The notes: generated by a model not told the origin, from the letters alone. 64,000 nt of DNA from Caballeronia zhejiangensis (GCF_000698575.1 NZ_JFHD01000022.1:1-64000), one strand, 5' to 3'; numbered from the stretch's first letter, positions 43,276-52,646 are shown. Made by a program: numbers and translations.

Positions 43276-44478
43276 ATGGACCTCACACAGACTTCCTCCC
43301 ACGCCTCCGCCAAGACGGAACGTCCGGCATCGGGGCTTCCCGATGTCGCCGAGTTCGACGATCGTCCGTTCCTGCGCAGGCTCACGCTGATCGACTGGCT
43401 CTTCGCCCTCGCGATGGTCGCGGGCGCGGGTTTCGCGCTGAACCGCTATCACGCGTACATGGACGTGTACGACACGGCCGTGCTGGTCGGCGCCGTGCCG
43501 ACGTTCGTCGTGCTCGGCTGGCGCTGGAAACCGGTACGCCTGCTGATCGCGTTGATCGCGGTGTTGTCGCTTTTCTCGATCCAGCTCTATCAGCACGACC
43601 TCGCTCGCGCCGACACGAACTTCTTCCTCAAGTACTTCCTGTCGAGCCAGTCCGCGATCTTGTGGATGAGCGCGCTCTTCATCCTCGCGACGCTCTTCTA
43701 CTGGATCGGCCTTGCGACGCGCTCGCAGACGGGCGGCGCGATCGGCTCGCGCATGACGTGGGTCGCGGTGCTGATGGGCTTCACCGGCCTGATGGTGCGC
43801 TGGTACGAGTCCTACATGATCGGCTCGGACGTCGGCCATATTCCGATTTCGAATCTGTACGAAGTCTTCGTGTTGTTCTGCCTCATCACGTCGCTGTTTT
43901 ATCTCTACTACGAGCAGCATTACTCGACGCGCGCGATGGGCGCGTTCGTGCTGCTCGTCATCAGCGCGGCGGTCGGTTTCCTGATGTGGTATTCGATCGC
44001 GCGCGATGCACAGCAGATTCAGCCGCTCGTCCCCGCGCTGCAAAGCTGGTGGATGAAGATCCACGTTCCGGCGAACTTCATCGGCTATGGCAGCTTCGCG
44101 CTCTCGGCGATGGTCTCCGTCGCGTATCTCGCGAAGCAGCGCGGTTTCATGGCGGACCGCCTTCCGTCGCTCGAAGTGCTCGACGACGTGATGTACAAGT
44201 CGATTGCCGTCGGCTTCGCGTTCTTCACCATCGCGACGATCCTCGGCGCGCTGTGGGCGGCGGAAGCGTGGGGCGGCTACTGGAGCTGGGATCCGAAGGA
44301 AACCTGGGCGCTGATCGTCTGGCTGAACTACGCCGCGTGGCTGCACATGCGCCTGATGAAAGGCCTGCGCGGCGCCGCCGCCGCATGGTGGGCGCTGACG
44401 GGCCTGATCGTCACGACCTTCGCGTTCCTCGGCGTCAACATGTTCCTTTCGGGCTTGCATAGTTACGGCAAGCTCTGA
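43276..44478 (+). CDS. resC: Cytochrome c biogenesis protein ResC/CcsA
   Basis: 400 residues, polytopic, and the second half of the System II cytochrome c synthetase. The tryptophan-rich haem-handling WWD domain is clear near residues 334-345 (WGGYWSWDPKETWALIVWL). Flanking histidines that bind haem are seen in HVPANFIGYG and near the end in LHMRL and LHSYG. About eight spans are predicted. resB-resC together attach haem to CXXCH proteins such as the adjacent cytochrome c4. Confidence 0.95.
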   Translation: MDLTQTSSHASAKTERPASGLPDVAEFDDRPFLRRLTLIDWLFALAMVAGAGFALNRYHAYMDVYDTAVLVGAVPTFVVLGWRWKPVRLLIALIAVLSLFSIQLYQHDLARADTNFFLKYFLSSQSAILWMSALFILATLFYWIGLATRSQTGGAIGSRMTWVAVLMGFTGLMVRWYESYMIGSDVGHIPISNLYEVFVLFCLITSLFYLYYEQHYSTRAMGAFVLLVISAAVGFLMWYSIARDAQQIQPLVPALQSWWMKIHVPANFIGYGSFALSAMVSVAYLAKQRGFMADRLPSLEVLDDVMYKSIAVGFAFFTIATILGALWAAEAWGGYWSWDPKETWALIVWLNYAAWLHMRLMKGLRGAAAAWWALTGLIVTTFAFLGVNMFLSGLHSYGKL

Positions 44479-44501
44479 TCGGCAGCGTCGAATCGAAAAA
44501 G

Positions 44502-44536
44502 ACCGCCATGCGTGACGAGCGCTGGCGGTTTTTTTT
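44502..44536 (+). terminator. Rho-independent terminator of resBC
   Basis: ACCGCCA with GCG (44502-44512) pairs with CGC and TGGCGGT (44520-44529), with one bulged T and a small loop, followed by about eight Ts. It separates resC from msrP. Confidence 0.9.
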
Positions 44537-44610
44537 CGTTTTGCGGTGGAATACTGGCATCCAATCTGCTGTTTTCTCCGTACAAGAATGAACGGAAGGA
44601 GTCACGCTTC

Positions 44611-45600
44611 ATGTGGATCAAACAAGGCCGTAATCTGTACGGCGATGACATTGCGAGTCACGAAATCACGCCGCGCGACGTGTTCGAGAATCGCCGGCGC
44701 ACGCTTCGTTCGCTCGGCGCGCTCGCCGCGACAGGACTCGCCGGCGCGAGCGGCCTCGCCCACGCGACGCTGACATCGCCCGACGCCAAAGGCCAGAAGC
44801 TGGCCGCGACGACCAACCCGAAGTTCGTCGCGCTCGACAAGCCGACGCCGTTCAAGGACATCACGAGCTACAACAACTTCTACGAGTTCGGCACCGACAA
44901 GGACGATCCCGCCGCCCACGCCGGCACGCTGCGTCCGCGGCCGTGGAAAGTGTCCGTCGAGGGCGCGATCAAGAATCCGAAGGTCTACGACATCGACGAC
45001 ATTCTCAAGCTCGCGCCGCTCGAGGAACGCGTGTACCGGCTGCGCTGCGTCGAAGGCTGGTCGATGGTGATTCCGTGGATCGGCGTGTCGTTGTCGGAGC
45101 TCATCAAGCGCGCCGGGCCGACGGGCAACGCGAAGTACGTGCAGTTCATCACGCTGGCCGATCCGTCGCAGATGCCGGGACTTTCGACGCCGATCCTCGA
45201 ATGGCCGTATTCCGAAGGTCTGCGCATGGACGAGGCGATGAATCCGCTCACGCTGCTGACCGTCGGCTTGTACGGCGAAGTGCTGCCGAACCAGAACGGC
45301 GCGCCGGTGCGTGTCGTCGTGCCGTGGAAGTACGGTTTCAAGAGCGCGAAATCGCTGGTGAAAATCCGCTTTGTCGAGAAACAGCCGCCAACGAGCTGGA
45401 ATCTCTACGCGCCGAGCGAATACGGCTTCTTTTCGAACGTGAATCCGAATGTCGATCATCCGCGCTGGAGTCAGGCGACGGAGCGGCGCATCGGCGAGGA
45501 CGGCTTCTTTCAGCCGAAACGCAAGACGCTCATGTTCAACGGCTACGGCGATCAGGTCGCGTCGATGTATGCCGGCATGGATCTGAAGAAGAACTTCTGA
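44611..45600 (+). CDS. msrP: Protein-methionine-sulfoxide reductase catalytic subunit MsrP
   Basis: 329 residues. It is a periplasmic molybdopterin enzyme that repairs oxidised methionines in envelope proteins. The twin-arginine signal reads NRRRTLRSLGALAATGLAG (about 28-46). The Mo-ligand cysteine sits in RLRCVEGWSMVIPW near 140-153. The ATG at 44611 follows AAGGAG. The neighbouring msrQ supplies electrons from the respiratory chain. Confidence 0.96.
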   Translation: MWIKQGRNLYGDDIASHEITPRDVFENRRRTLRSLGALAATGLAGASGLAHATLTSPDAKGQKLAATTNPKFVALDKPTPFKDITSYNNFYEFGTDKDDPAAHAGTLRPRPWKVSVEGAIKNPKVYDIDDILKLAPLEERVYRLRCVEGWSMVIPWIGVSLSELIKRAGPTGNAKYVQFITLADPSQMPGLSTPILEWPYSEGLRMDEAMNPLTLLTVGLYGEVLPNQNGAPVRVVVPWKYGFKSAKSLVKIRFVEKQPPTSWNLYAPSEYGFFSNVNPNVDHPRWSQATERRIGEDGFFQPKRKTLMFNGYGDQVASMYAGMDLKKNF

Positions 45601-45603
45601 ACG

Positions 45604-46242
45604 ATGTCGTCCGCTTCCCAGATCAAAAGCGCGCGCGTCGCGACGGGACCGCGATGGATCGTTCCGGTCAAGATCGTCGTGTTCGTCGCGATGCTGTTTC
45701 CGCTCGCACGTCTCGTGCTGCTCGGCGCGACGGGCGGCCTGGGCGCGAATCCGATCGAATTCATCACGCGCTCGACCGGCCTCTGGACGCTCGTGTATCT
45801 GTGCATCACGCTCGCGATCACGCCCGTGCGCCGCCTGACGGGCGTGACGGCGCTCGCGCGCTTTCGCCGGATGATCGGTCTCTTCGCGTTCTTCTTCGCC
45901 GTACTGCACTTCACGACGTACATCTGGTTCGACAAATGGTTCGATGTCGCCGCGATGCTGAAGGACATCGGCAAGCGGCCGTTCATCACGGTCGGTTTCG
46001 CGGCGTTCGTGCTGCTGATTCCGCTCGCGGTCACATCGCCGAAAGCGATGGTGCGCAAGCTCGGCCGTCGCTGGCAGACCTTGCATCGCGCGATCTATCT
46101 GATCGCCGCGCTCGCGATCCTGCATTTCTGGTGGATGAAGGCGGGCAAACACGATCTCGAACTGCCGAAGATCTACGGCTCGATCGTGATCGTGCTGCTC
46201 GGCTGGCGCGTGATCGCCTGGCTCAAAGCGCGACGCGCATAA
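45604..46242 (+). CDS. msrQ: Haem-binding membrane subunit MsrQ
   Basis: 212 residues with about six membrane spans; a b-type haem and flavin protein that passes quinol electrons to MsrP. It starts three bases after the msrP stop. Histidines expected to bind haem are seen in FAVLHFTTYIWFD (about 99-111) and WQTLHRAIYLIAALAILHFWWM (about 158-179). A bidirectional terminator follows directly. Confidence 0.95.
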   Translation: MSSASQIKSARVATGPRWIVPVKIVVFVAMLFPLARLVLLGATGGLGANPIEFITRSTGLWTLVYLCITLAITPVRRLTGVTALARFRRMIGLFAFFFAVLHFTTYIWFDKWFDVAAMLKDIGKRPFITVGFAAFVLLIPLAVTSPKAMVRKLGRRWQTLHRAIYLIAALAILHFWWMKAGKHDLELPKIYGSIVIVLLGWRVIAWLKARRA

Positions 46243-46243
46243 A

Positions 46244-46275
46244 AAAAGCGATGCTTGTCAGGGCATCGCTTTTTC
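46244..46275 (+). terminator. Bidirectional terminator between msrQ and lysA
   Basis: An 11-bp stem (AAAAGCGATGC 46244-46254, GCATCGCTTTT 46263-46273) has a TTGTCAGG loop, with A and T runs on the two sides. It can end both the msrPQ transcript and the convergent lysA transcript. Confidence 0.9.
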
Positions 46276-46292
46276 GTTCGAAGCGCGGCGCT

Positions 46293-47555
46293 TCAGTCCG
46301 GCAGAATCGATTCGCCGGCGAACAGCTGCTTCACTTCCTCACGCTCGCGCACGAGCCGCGCGCGTTCCCCATCGACCATGATTTCGGCGGCGCGCGGACG
46401 CGTGTTGTAGTTTGAGCTCATCACGAAGCCGTACGCGCCCGCCGAGCAGATCGCGAGCAGATCGCCGGGCGCGATGGACAGCTCGCGATCGCGTCCGAGC
46501 CAGTCGCCGCTTTCGCATACCGGACCGACGACATCGTATGTATGCGCTTTCTCGTCGCGCTTCACGACCGGCACGATGCGATGAAACGCCTCGTACATCG
46601 CAGGACGCGCGAGGTCGTTCATCGCGGCATCGACGATGGCGAAGTTCTTTTCCTCGCCCGGCTTCAGGAACTCGACGCGCGTCAGCAGCACGCCCGCGTT
46701 GCCGACGAGCGAGCGCCCCGGCTCGAAATACACTTCGCGCTGACCGTGGCCGCGCTTCTCGATGTGATCGAGCAGCGTCTTCACGAACACGCCGATATCG
46801 GGCGGCGTTTCGTCGTCGTAGGTGATGCCGAGACCGCCGCCGACATCGACGTGACGAATGCTCATGCCGTCCGCTTCGATCTGCTCGACGAGTTCGAGCA
46901 GCTTGTCGAGCGCGTCGAGATACGGGCTGATTTCGGTGATCTGCGAGCCGATATGGCAATCGATGCCGACGACATCGAGATTCGGCATGGCATGCGCTTG
47001 CGCGTACGTCGCGCGCGCATCGCTGAACGCGACGCCGAACTTGTTCGACTTGAGGCCGGTGGAGATGTACGGATGCGTTTTTGCATCGACGTCGGGATTC
47101 ACGCGCAGCGAAACCGGCGCTTTCTTGCCGAGCGACTTCGCGACTTCGTTGAGCGCGTGCAACTCGGGAATCGACTCGACGTTGAAGCACTTGACGCCCG
47201 CTTCGAGCGCCTCGCGCATTTCGGCCACCGTCTTGCCGACGCCCGAAAACACCGTGTTCTCCGCCTTGCCGCCGGCCGCGAGCACGCGCGCGAGCTCGCC
47301 CGACGACACGATGTCGAAGCCCGCGCCCATGCGCGCGAACACGTTGAGCACCGCGAGATTGCTGTTCGCCTTCACCGCGACGTGCACCGTTGCCTTGCGG
47401 CCGGCGCAGGCATCGGCGTAAGCGTGATAGGCGCGCGTGAGGGCATCGCGCGAATAGACGTAGAGCGGCGTGCCGAACTGGTCCGCGAGCGACGCGGCTG
47501 AGACGCCTTCGACGTGCAACACGCCGTCGACGTAGTGGAATGCGGAATCACTCAT
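46293..47555 (-). CDS. lysA: Diaminopimelate decarboxylase
   Basis: 420 residues. A PLP enzyme (fold III) that converts meso-diaminopimelate to lysine, the last step of the pathway. The PLP-lysine is in HVAVKANSNLAVL (about 54-66). GGGLGITY in the middle binds the phosphate, and VGPVCESGDWLGRDRE near 340-355 carries the substrate-binding Cys-Glu. The upstream small lipoprotein gene (47600-47881) is its usual operon partner. Confidence 0.97.
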   Translation of the reverse strand: MSDSAFHYVDGVLHVEGVSAASLADQFGTPLYVYSRDALTRAYHAYADACAGRKATVHVAVKANSNLAVLNVFARMGAGFDIVSSGELARVLAAGGKAENTVFSGVGKTVAEMREALEAGVKCFNVESIPELHALNEVAKSLGKKAPVSLRVNPDVDAKTHPYISTGLKSNKFGVAFSDARATYAQAHAMPNLDVVGIDCHIGSQITEISPYLDALDKLLELVEQIEADGMSIRHVDVGGGLGITYDDETPPDIGVFVKTLLDHIEKRGHGQREVYFEPGRSLVGNAGVLLTRVEFLKPGEEKNFAIVDAAMNDLARPAMYEAFHRIVPVVKRDEKAHTYDVVGPVCESGDWLGRDRELSIAPGDLLAICSAGAYGFVMSSNYNTRPRAAEIMVDGERARLVREREEVKQLFAGESILPD

Positions 47556-47599
47556 GCGTGGAATCGAAAGTGCGCCACGAAGGCGTTAAGGCTCGAGGA

Positions 47600-47881
47600 T
47601 CAGTAAGCGGACGACGCGGCTTTCGGCGCCGATGCACCATTGGGACTGGTTTTGAGATCGGTCTCGGGCGAAAGCGAGAGCGGCTGTCTCGATGCCGTTT
47701 CGCTGTCCGCAGCGACGTTCGAAGGCGGCGTATTCTGGAGGTCGTTGGGACGTTGCGGCAGCGGCGGCACTCTTGGCAGATACAGCGGACCGCGTTGCCC
47801 ACAACCGCCGAGCGAGAGCGTTGCCGCGGCGCCGATGCTCAAAGCCGCTACAATCGCGCTCATCTTGAAAACGACTCGCAT
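47600..47881 (-). CDS. lptM: LptM-like small lipoprotein
   Basis: 93 residues. A short signal peptide ends in the lipobox LSLGGC (Cys27), followed by GQRGPLYLP, the conserved motif of the LptM/YifL family. The rest is a Pro/Ser-rich tail. LptM helps the LptD-LptE LPS translocon mature in E. coli; that role is taken from the family. An alternative start is six codons later. It lies just ahead of lysA, as in many proteobacteria, and its start is 35 bases from the divergent cyaY. Confidence 0.82.
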   Translation of the reverse strand: MRVVFKMSAIVAALSIGAAATLSLGGCGQRGPLYLPRVPPLPQRPNDLQNTPPSNVAADSETASRQPLSLSPETDLKTSPNGASAPKAASSAY

Positions 47882-47916
47882 GACCGTCCCTATACGTTTA
47901 ATCGATGGAGTTTAGC

Positions 47917-48234
47917 ATGACAGACCAGGAATACCTGACGCTGGCGGAGGCCGCGCTGACGGCCATCGAGCGCTCGGTGGACAACGCCGAAGCGGACATC
48001 GAATTCGAGCGCAGCGGCAATGTGCTCACGCTGGAATTCGAGAATCGCACGAAGGTGATCGTCAACTTGCAGCCGCCGAAGCACGAAATCTGGCTCGCGG
48101 CGAAGGCGGGCGGATTCCACTACAAATACGTCGACGGCGCCTGGCGCGACACGCGCGACAACAGCGAATTCTTCGCGACGCTGAGCAAATATTCGAGCGA
48201 GCAGGCCGGCGAGCCGATCCGCTTCAAGGCATAA
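47917..48234 (+). CDS. cyaY: Frataxin-like iron protein CyaY
   Basis: 105 residues. It binds iron and modulates Fe-S cluster assembly on IscU/IscS. The acidic first helix (ALTAIERSVDNAEADIEFE) and the core motif IVNLQPPKHEIWLAAKAGGFHYKYVDGAWRDTR are typical. ATG 47917 is preferred over the in-frame ATG 47905 because GGAG at 47907-47910 is correctly spaced for it. Confidence 0.94.
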   Translation: MTDQEYLTLAEAALTAIERSVDNAEADIEFERSGNVLTLEFENRTKVIVNLQPPKHEIWLAAKAGGFHYKYVDGAWRDTRDNSEFFATLSKYSSEQAGEPIRFKA

Positions 48235-48250
48235 ATCGAGGCGTAAAAAA

Positions 48251-48278
48251 AACGAGCGGCCTTTCGGTCCGCTCGCTT
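48251..48278 (-). terminator. Terminator of mrcA
   Basis: CGAGCGG (48253-48259) pairs with CCGCTCG (48269-48275) plus an inner CC/GG pair. The T-run is on the minus strand (eight Ts from the As at 48245-48252), so it mainly ends the mrcA transcript. The plus-strand tail CTTTGCTTTG might give some termination of cyaY. Confidence 0.85.
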
Positions 48279-48296
48279 TGCTTTGCAGGGGCCGGG

Positions 48297-50705
48297 TTAC
48301 TGCCCCTTGAACAGATTCATGATGTCCTGCTTTTCCTGCTCGCCAACCTCGGGCGCGGGCGCAGTCACGCCTGACACGCCTTCCTGCGGCGGCGCCTGGC
48401 TCACACCGATCGTTGCGACGAAGCCGCGGCCCGGCGTCATGTCGTCGTAGTACAGCTCGTTGCCGAGCGACGTGATATCGGGCGGCATCATCGGCTTGTA
48501 CTCGGGCACGCCCTTCAGCGCGCGGCCCATGTAATCCATCCACACCGGCAGCGCAAGACCGCCGCCCGTTTCCTTGTCGCCGAGGCTGCGCGGATTGTCA
48601 TAGCCGATCCACGCGATCGCCACGAGCGTGCGCTGATAACCGGCGAACCACGCATCGCGCGAATCGTTCGTCGTGCCCGTCTTGCCGGCCAGATCGCCGC
48701 GCTTCAGTTGATTCGTCTTCGCGCCCGTGCCGTGCTGCGCGACGCTCTGCAACAGGCTGTTCATCACGAAAGCGTTGCGCGGCGTGATCGCGAGCGGCGC
48801 GCTTTGCTGCGCGACGAGCGGCTGCGGATGCGACACGACGCGCCCGTACGGATCGGTGATATCGGCGATCAGATACGGATTCACACGATATCCACCGTTC
48901 GCGAACACCGCGTAACCGGCTGCCATTTGCAGCGGTGTGACGAGGCCGGCGCCGAGCGCCATCGGCAGATAAGCGGGATGACGGTCCGCATCGAAGCCGA
49001 AGCGCGTGATGTACTGCTGCGCGTACTTCGTGCCGATATGACTCAGGATGCGGATCGACACCATGTTCTTCGAGCGCTGCAACGCGGAGCGCATGGTCAT
49101 CGGGCCGTCGAAGCCGCCGCCGTAGTTCTTCGGCTCCCACGCCTGGCCGCCCGTCTCGGCGGCGCTGAAGAAAAGCGGTCCGTCGTTGATGATCGTCGCG
49201 GGCGAGAGACCCTTTTCGAGCGATGCCGAATAGATGAACGGCTTGAAGCTCGATCCCGGCTGGCGCCATGCCTGCGTGACGTGATTGAACTTGTTCTTGT
49301 TGAAGTCGAAGCCGCCGACGAGCGCACGGATCGCGCCGTCCTGCGGCACCATCGACACGAGCGCGCCTTCGACTTGCGGCAATTGCGTGATGATCCAGTC
49401 GCCGTCGTCGTCCTTCATGAGACGCACGATCGCGCCCGGACGAATGCGCGAGTTCGGCTGCGCGCGCGACGAGAGCGCGAACTGCACGAAACGCAGATCG
49501 TTGCCGCTGATGGTTGCCGTGTTGCCGTCGATGAAGCTCGCCTTCACTTCCTTCGGACTCGCCGACGTCACGACCGCCGCGACGATCTCGCCGTTGTCGG
49601 GATGCTCGGCGAGCGCATCGTCGATGGCCTGCTCGCGGTCATCCGCGTTCGCCGGCAGATCGATGTAACCTTCCGGCCCGCGATAGCCGTGCCGGTGCTC
49701 GTAATCCATCAGGCCCTTGCGCACCGCGCGATACGCGGCGTCCTGGTCGGCGGAATCGATCGTCGTCACGACATTCAGGCCGCGCGTGTACGCTTCTTCG
49801 CGGTATTGCGCGTACAGCATCTGACGCACCATTTCCGCGACGTACTCGGCGTGCACACTGAATTCGCGGCCCTGTCCCTTCACGACGAGCGGCTGCTGCA
49901 CGGCCTGCTCGTACTCAGCCTGCGTGATGAAGTTCAGCTCCCGCATGCGTTGCAGGATGTACTCCTGCCGCACCTTCGCGCGCTTCGGATTGACGACCGG
50001 GTTGTACGCCGAGGGCGCTTTCGGCAGACCCGCGAGCATCGCCGCCTCGGCGAGCGAGACGTCCTTCAGATCCTTGCCGAAATAGACCCGCGCCGCGCTC
50101 GCGAAACCATACGCGCGCTGCCCGAGATAGATCTGATTCATATAGACCTCCAGAATCTGATCCTTCGTCAACGCGCGCTCGATCTTGTACGCGAGCAGCA
50201 TTTCATAAATCTTGCGCGTGTAGGTCTTCTCGCTCGACAGGAAGAAATTGCGCGCGACCTGCATCGTGATCGTGCTCGCGCCTTGCGACGCGTGGCCGTT
50301 GGTCAGGGCGACCGAGCCCGCGCGCAGAATGCCGGTGAGATCGACGCCGCCGTGATCGTAAAAGCGCGCGTCTTCGATGGCGAGCACGGCTTTTTTCAGA
50401 TGATCGGGCACGTCCTGAATGCGCACGACACTGCGGCGCTCTTCGCCGAATTCGCCGATCAGAACGTGATCGGCCGTGTAGATGCGCAGCGGCACCTTCG
50501 GCTTGTAATCGGTGAGCGCTTCGAGCGACGGCAGGTTCGGCATCGCAACGACGAGCGCGTAGCCGAGCACCAGACCCGCGCAGACGACGAGCGCGAAAAC
50601 GCTGACGAAAAATCCGAGCATGAGCCTCCCCCACCATGGGCGTTTGGCTTTTTTCGGCTTCTCGGGCGGCGTGGACGGCGGGTTGGACGGGGAAGAGGAT
50701 TGCAT
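48297..50705 (-). CDS. mrcA: Penicillin-binding protein 1A (bifunctional glycosyltransferase/transpeptidase)
   Basis: 802 residues. It polymerises and cross-links peptidoglycan. It has a Lys/Pro-rich cytosolic tail, one membrane span (about 30-52), a GT51 domain with catalytic EDARFYDHGG near 110, and a transpeptidase domain with GSSFKPF (nucleophile Ser), RSKNMVS and KTGTTNDSRDAWFAGY. ATG 50705 gives MQSSSPSNPPSTPPEKPKKAKRPWWGR behind GGTGG. The frame runs 102 codons further, but that part is unconserved. It is divergent from the pilM cluster. Confidence 0.96.
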   Translation of the reverse strand: MQSSSPSNPPSTPPEKPKKAKRPWWGRLMLGFFVSVFALVVCAGLVLGYALVVAMPNLPSLEALTDYKPKVPLRIYTADHVLIGEFGEERRSVVRIQDVPDHLKKAVLAIEDARFYDHGGVDLTGILRAGSVALTNGHASQGASTITMQVARNFFLSSEKTYTRKIYEMLLAYKIERALTKDQILEVYMNQIYLGQRAYGFASAARVYFGKDLKDVSLAEAAMLAGLPKAPSAYNPVVNPKRAKVRQEYILQRMRELNFITQAEYEQAVQQPLVVKGQGREFSVHAEYVAEMVRQMLYAQYREEAYTRGLNVVTTIDSADQDAAYRAVRKGLMDYEHRHGYRGPEGYIDLPANADDREQAIDDALAEHPDNGEIVAAVVTSASPKEVKASFIDGNTATISGNDLRFVQFALSSRAQPNSRIRPGAIVRLMKDDDGDWIITQLPQVEGALVSMVPQDGAIRALVGGFDFNKNKFNHVTQAWRQPGSSFKPFIYSASLEKGLSPATIINDGPLFFSAAETGGQAWEPKNYGGGFDGPMTMRSALQRSKNMVSIRILSHIGTKYAQQYITRFGFDADRHPAYLPMALGAGLVTPLQMAAGYAVFANGGYRVNPYLIADITDPYGRVVSHPQPLVAQQSAPLAITPRNAFVMNSLLQSVAQHGTGAKTNQLKRGDLAGKTGTTNDSRDAWFAGYQRTLVAIAWIGYDNPRSLGDKETGGGLALPVWMDYMGRALKGVPEYKPMMPPDITSLGNELYYDDMTPGRGFVATIGVSQAPPQEGVSGVTAPAPEVGEQEKQDIMNLFKGQ

Positions 50706-50967
50706 AGCACCACCAAAAACAGTCACGCGATTATAGCTGCCCGGGTTTCGGACTTTTCTTGACGCACACGGCGCACGCTGCCGCCGTGTGCGCCTGCACA
50801 CGCGTCTGCCGTTGTCTTCAAGATACGCGCGATCCTGCGCGGAAGCATCCCTCCGACGCGAGCGTTGGCCATTCGGCCGAGTGTTCGCCGCGATCGGCGC
50901 TCGCGACAATTCTTCCGACATCAAGCGCCCGAACGGTTCGGTGCGCGATCGAATGGAAGGAGCGGTC
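50706..50967. promoter_or_regulatory. mrcA/pilM divergent spacer with a perfect palindrome
   Basis: 262 bases without a gene. A consensus -10 TATAAT lies on the minus strand (50730-50735), 25 bases before mrcA; its -35 is weak. An 11-bp perfect inverted repeat (CGCACACGGCG 50763-50773, CGCCGTGTGCG 50782-50792, 8-base spacer) lacks a T-run and may be an operator for one or both directions. A TTGACG at 50759-50764 overlaps its left end, with no clear matching -10. Confidence 0.5.
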
Positions 50968-51969
50968 ATGAGCAAGGAAAACATGCTGCGCGGCACGATG
51001 CTGACGGTCACGCGGCGCTACGCGGCGGGCATCGACGTGAGCGAGGACGCGGTGCGCCTCGCCATCGTGAGCAGGCGGTTGAGGGCGAATGCGGCGGTGT
51101 GTGTCGAGCATCTGGAGTCGGTGGCGCTGCCGTCGGGTGCGGTGGTCGGCGGCGATTTCGTCGATCGCGCGCCTATCGTCGCGGCGTTGCGCGAGGCGTT
51201 CGGGCGGCTGCCGGAAAGCGGCGCTTGGCGTGCGCTGCGTTGCGCGATGGGCTTGCCGTCGTCGGCGACGCTTACGACGCAAGTTCCGCTCGCCCGACTC
51301 ATCGACACCCACGAGCAGCTCGCAGCCCCGATCGGCGGCGATCCGCGCGGCTTGCTCGAGCCGGCCGTACTCGCCGAAGCCGAGCGCGCGGCGGGCATCG
51401 AACGCGGCGCGCTGGCAGTCGACTGGTCCGTGCAGACGCGGGAAGACGGCGACGCGCTGGTCGCGATAGCGGCGACGGCGCGGCGACGCGTCGAGGCGCG
51501 AGTCGAGACCGCGGCGGAGGCGGGCATCGCGCTATCGGCCATCGACAGCGAGCCGGCCGCCGCATTGCGCGCGATGCGCCATGCAGGTTCCGTCGAACTG
51601 GACGCCGACGCGCGCTATCTCGTCTGCTGGCTGGAAAGCAGCGGCTTGCACGGCTGGCTCGTCGGCTCGCGCGGCGTCGAAAACGAAGTCCGGTATCCCG
51701 CGCCCGAGCATCGGAGCATTTCGGACGCGTTGCACGAACTCGCTGGCGAACACGCGCCGCTCGATTGCATCTACGTCGGCGGGCAGATCGAGTTGATGGC
51801 GCACGCGGGCCTTCCGCTTCCCGTGCTCGGCAAGACTTTCGGCTGCGCGGCATTGCCGTTCGAAGCCGCGCCTTATTGCAACGGGGTGGCCGAGATTCAG
51901 ACGGTGCACAAGCATTCGCCGCGTTTCGCGGTTGCGGTAGGCCTGGCGTTGCGCGAGGTGATGCAATGA
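50968..51969 (+). CDS. pilM: PilM/HofM-like pilus assembly ATPase-fold protein
   Basis: 333 residues. It has an actin-like fold in the family and anchors the PilN-PilO-PilP inner-membrane alignment complex from the cytoplasm. The N-terminus (YAAGIDVSEDAVRLAIVS) and SAIDSEPAAALRA segment fit the PilM family; overall conservation is weak, as in the short HofM/ComA group. ATG 50968 follows GGAAGGAG; the frame is open from 50788 without support. The stop overlaps pilN (ATGA). Confidence 0.82.
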   Translation: MSKENMLRGTMLTVTRRYAAGIDVSEDAVRLAIVSRRLRANAAVCVEHLESVALPSGAVVGGDFVDRAPIVAALREAFGRLPESGAWRALRCAMGLPSSATLTTQVPLARLIDTHEQLAAPIGGDPRGLLEPAVLAEAERAAGIERGALAVDWSVQTREDGDALVAIAATARRRVEARVETAAEAGIALSAIDSEPAAALRAMRHAGSVELDADARYLVCWLESSGLHGWLVGSRGVENEVRYPAPEHRSISDALHELAGEHAPLDCIYVGGQIELMAHAGLPLPVLGKTFGCAALPFEAAPYCNGVAEIQTVHKHSPRFAVAVGLALREVMQ

Positions 51970-52646
51970 ACGCTGCCATGCTCGACGGATTCAATCTGTT
52001 GCCTTATCGCGCGCGAAAGCGACGCGAGCTACGGCGGCAGCGGCTCGCGCTGATCGGCGCGGTGACGCTCGCGGGCTGCGCGGCCGTTGGCGCCGTCGCT
52101 GGCCGCGACTTGTTCGAGCGCGCGCGACTGGATGAACGGCGTGTCGCGCTGGAGACGTCGCTGCGTGCTTCGAGCGCGCAGATCGACGAACACGCACGGC
52201 TCGTGCGCGCAGAAAGCGAACGGCGGCGCGCGCGTGAGGCCGCGCAGCCGTTGGCGTTGCCGCGCGAGCGTTTCCTCGCGCTGCTCGAAGCGCTCGCCGA
52301 CTCGCCTCTTCAACGCGGCGTCGCGCTTCAACGCGTGTCGCAGCGAACGAATGAGGTCGAGCTGGCGGCGCTCGCACCCGATTCGCAGGCAGCGTCGCAA
52401 TGGCTCAAGCGGCTGGAGCGCCTGCGCGGCGTGCAGGCGGTGGAAGTGATCGAAATGAAACGGCGCGCGAACGGAATTCCGTCGACGCAGCCTGCCAGGC
52501 GCGCTGCATCGACGGCCTCCGACGAGCACGCCGCGCGATTCGAGTTCGTCGCGCTGGTGCGCTATGCGCCGGATCATTCGCGCGATGAAACGGCGTCGCG
52601 TCAGGCACGTCCGGTTTTGGCGGCAACGCAGGGGGAACGCCCATGA
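51966..52646 (+). CDS. pilN: PilN/HofN-like pilus assembly protein
   Basis: 226 residues. A short cytosolic N-terminus carries FNLLPYRARKRRELRRQ (about 9-25), the motif that docks PilM. One membrane span follows (about 26-46), then a coiled coil and a small periplasmic ferredoxin-like domain. The last 60 residues are a charged low-complexity extension. It overlaps pilM by four bases and pilO by four bases. Confidence 0.85.
   Translation: MNAAMLDGFNLLPYRARKRRELRRQRLALIGAVTLAGCAAVGAVAGRDLFERARLDERRVALETSLRASSAQIDEHARLVRAESERRRAREAAQPLALPRERFLALLEALADSPLQRGVALQRVSQRTNEVELAALAPDSQAASQWLKRLERLRGVQAVEVIEMKRRANGIPSTQPARRAASTASDEHAARFEFVALVRYAPDHSRDETASRQARPVLAATQGERP

Noticed and set aside
48708..50762. 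684-codon plus-strand frame opposite mrcA
   Set aside because: MrcA has all catalytic motifs on the minus strand. The plus-strand product is charged and repetitive, as expected of an antisense shadow.
50759..50787. Sigma-70 promoter for pilM at TTGACG
   Set aside because: No -10-like hexamer exists 16-18 bases downstream; the sequence there is CGCCGT within the palindrome.
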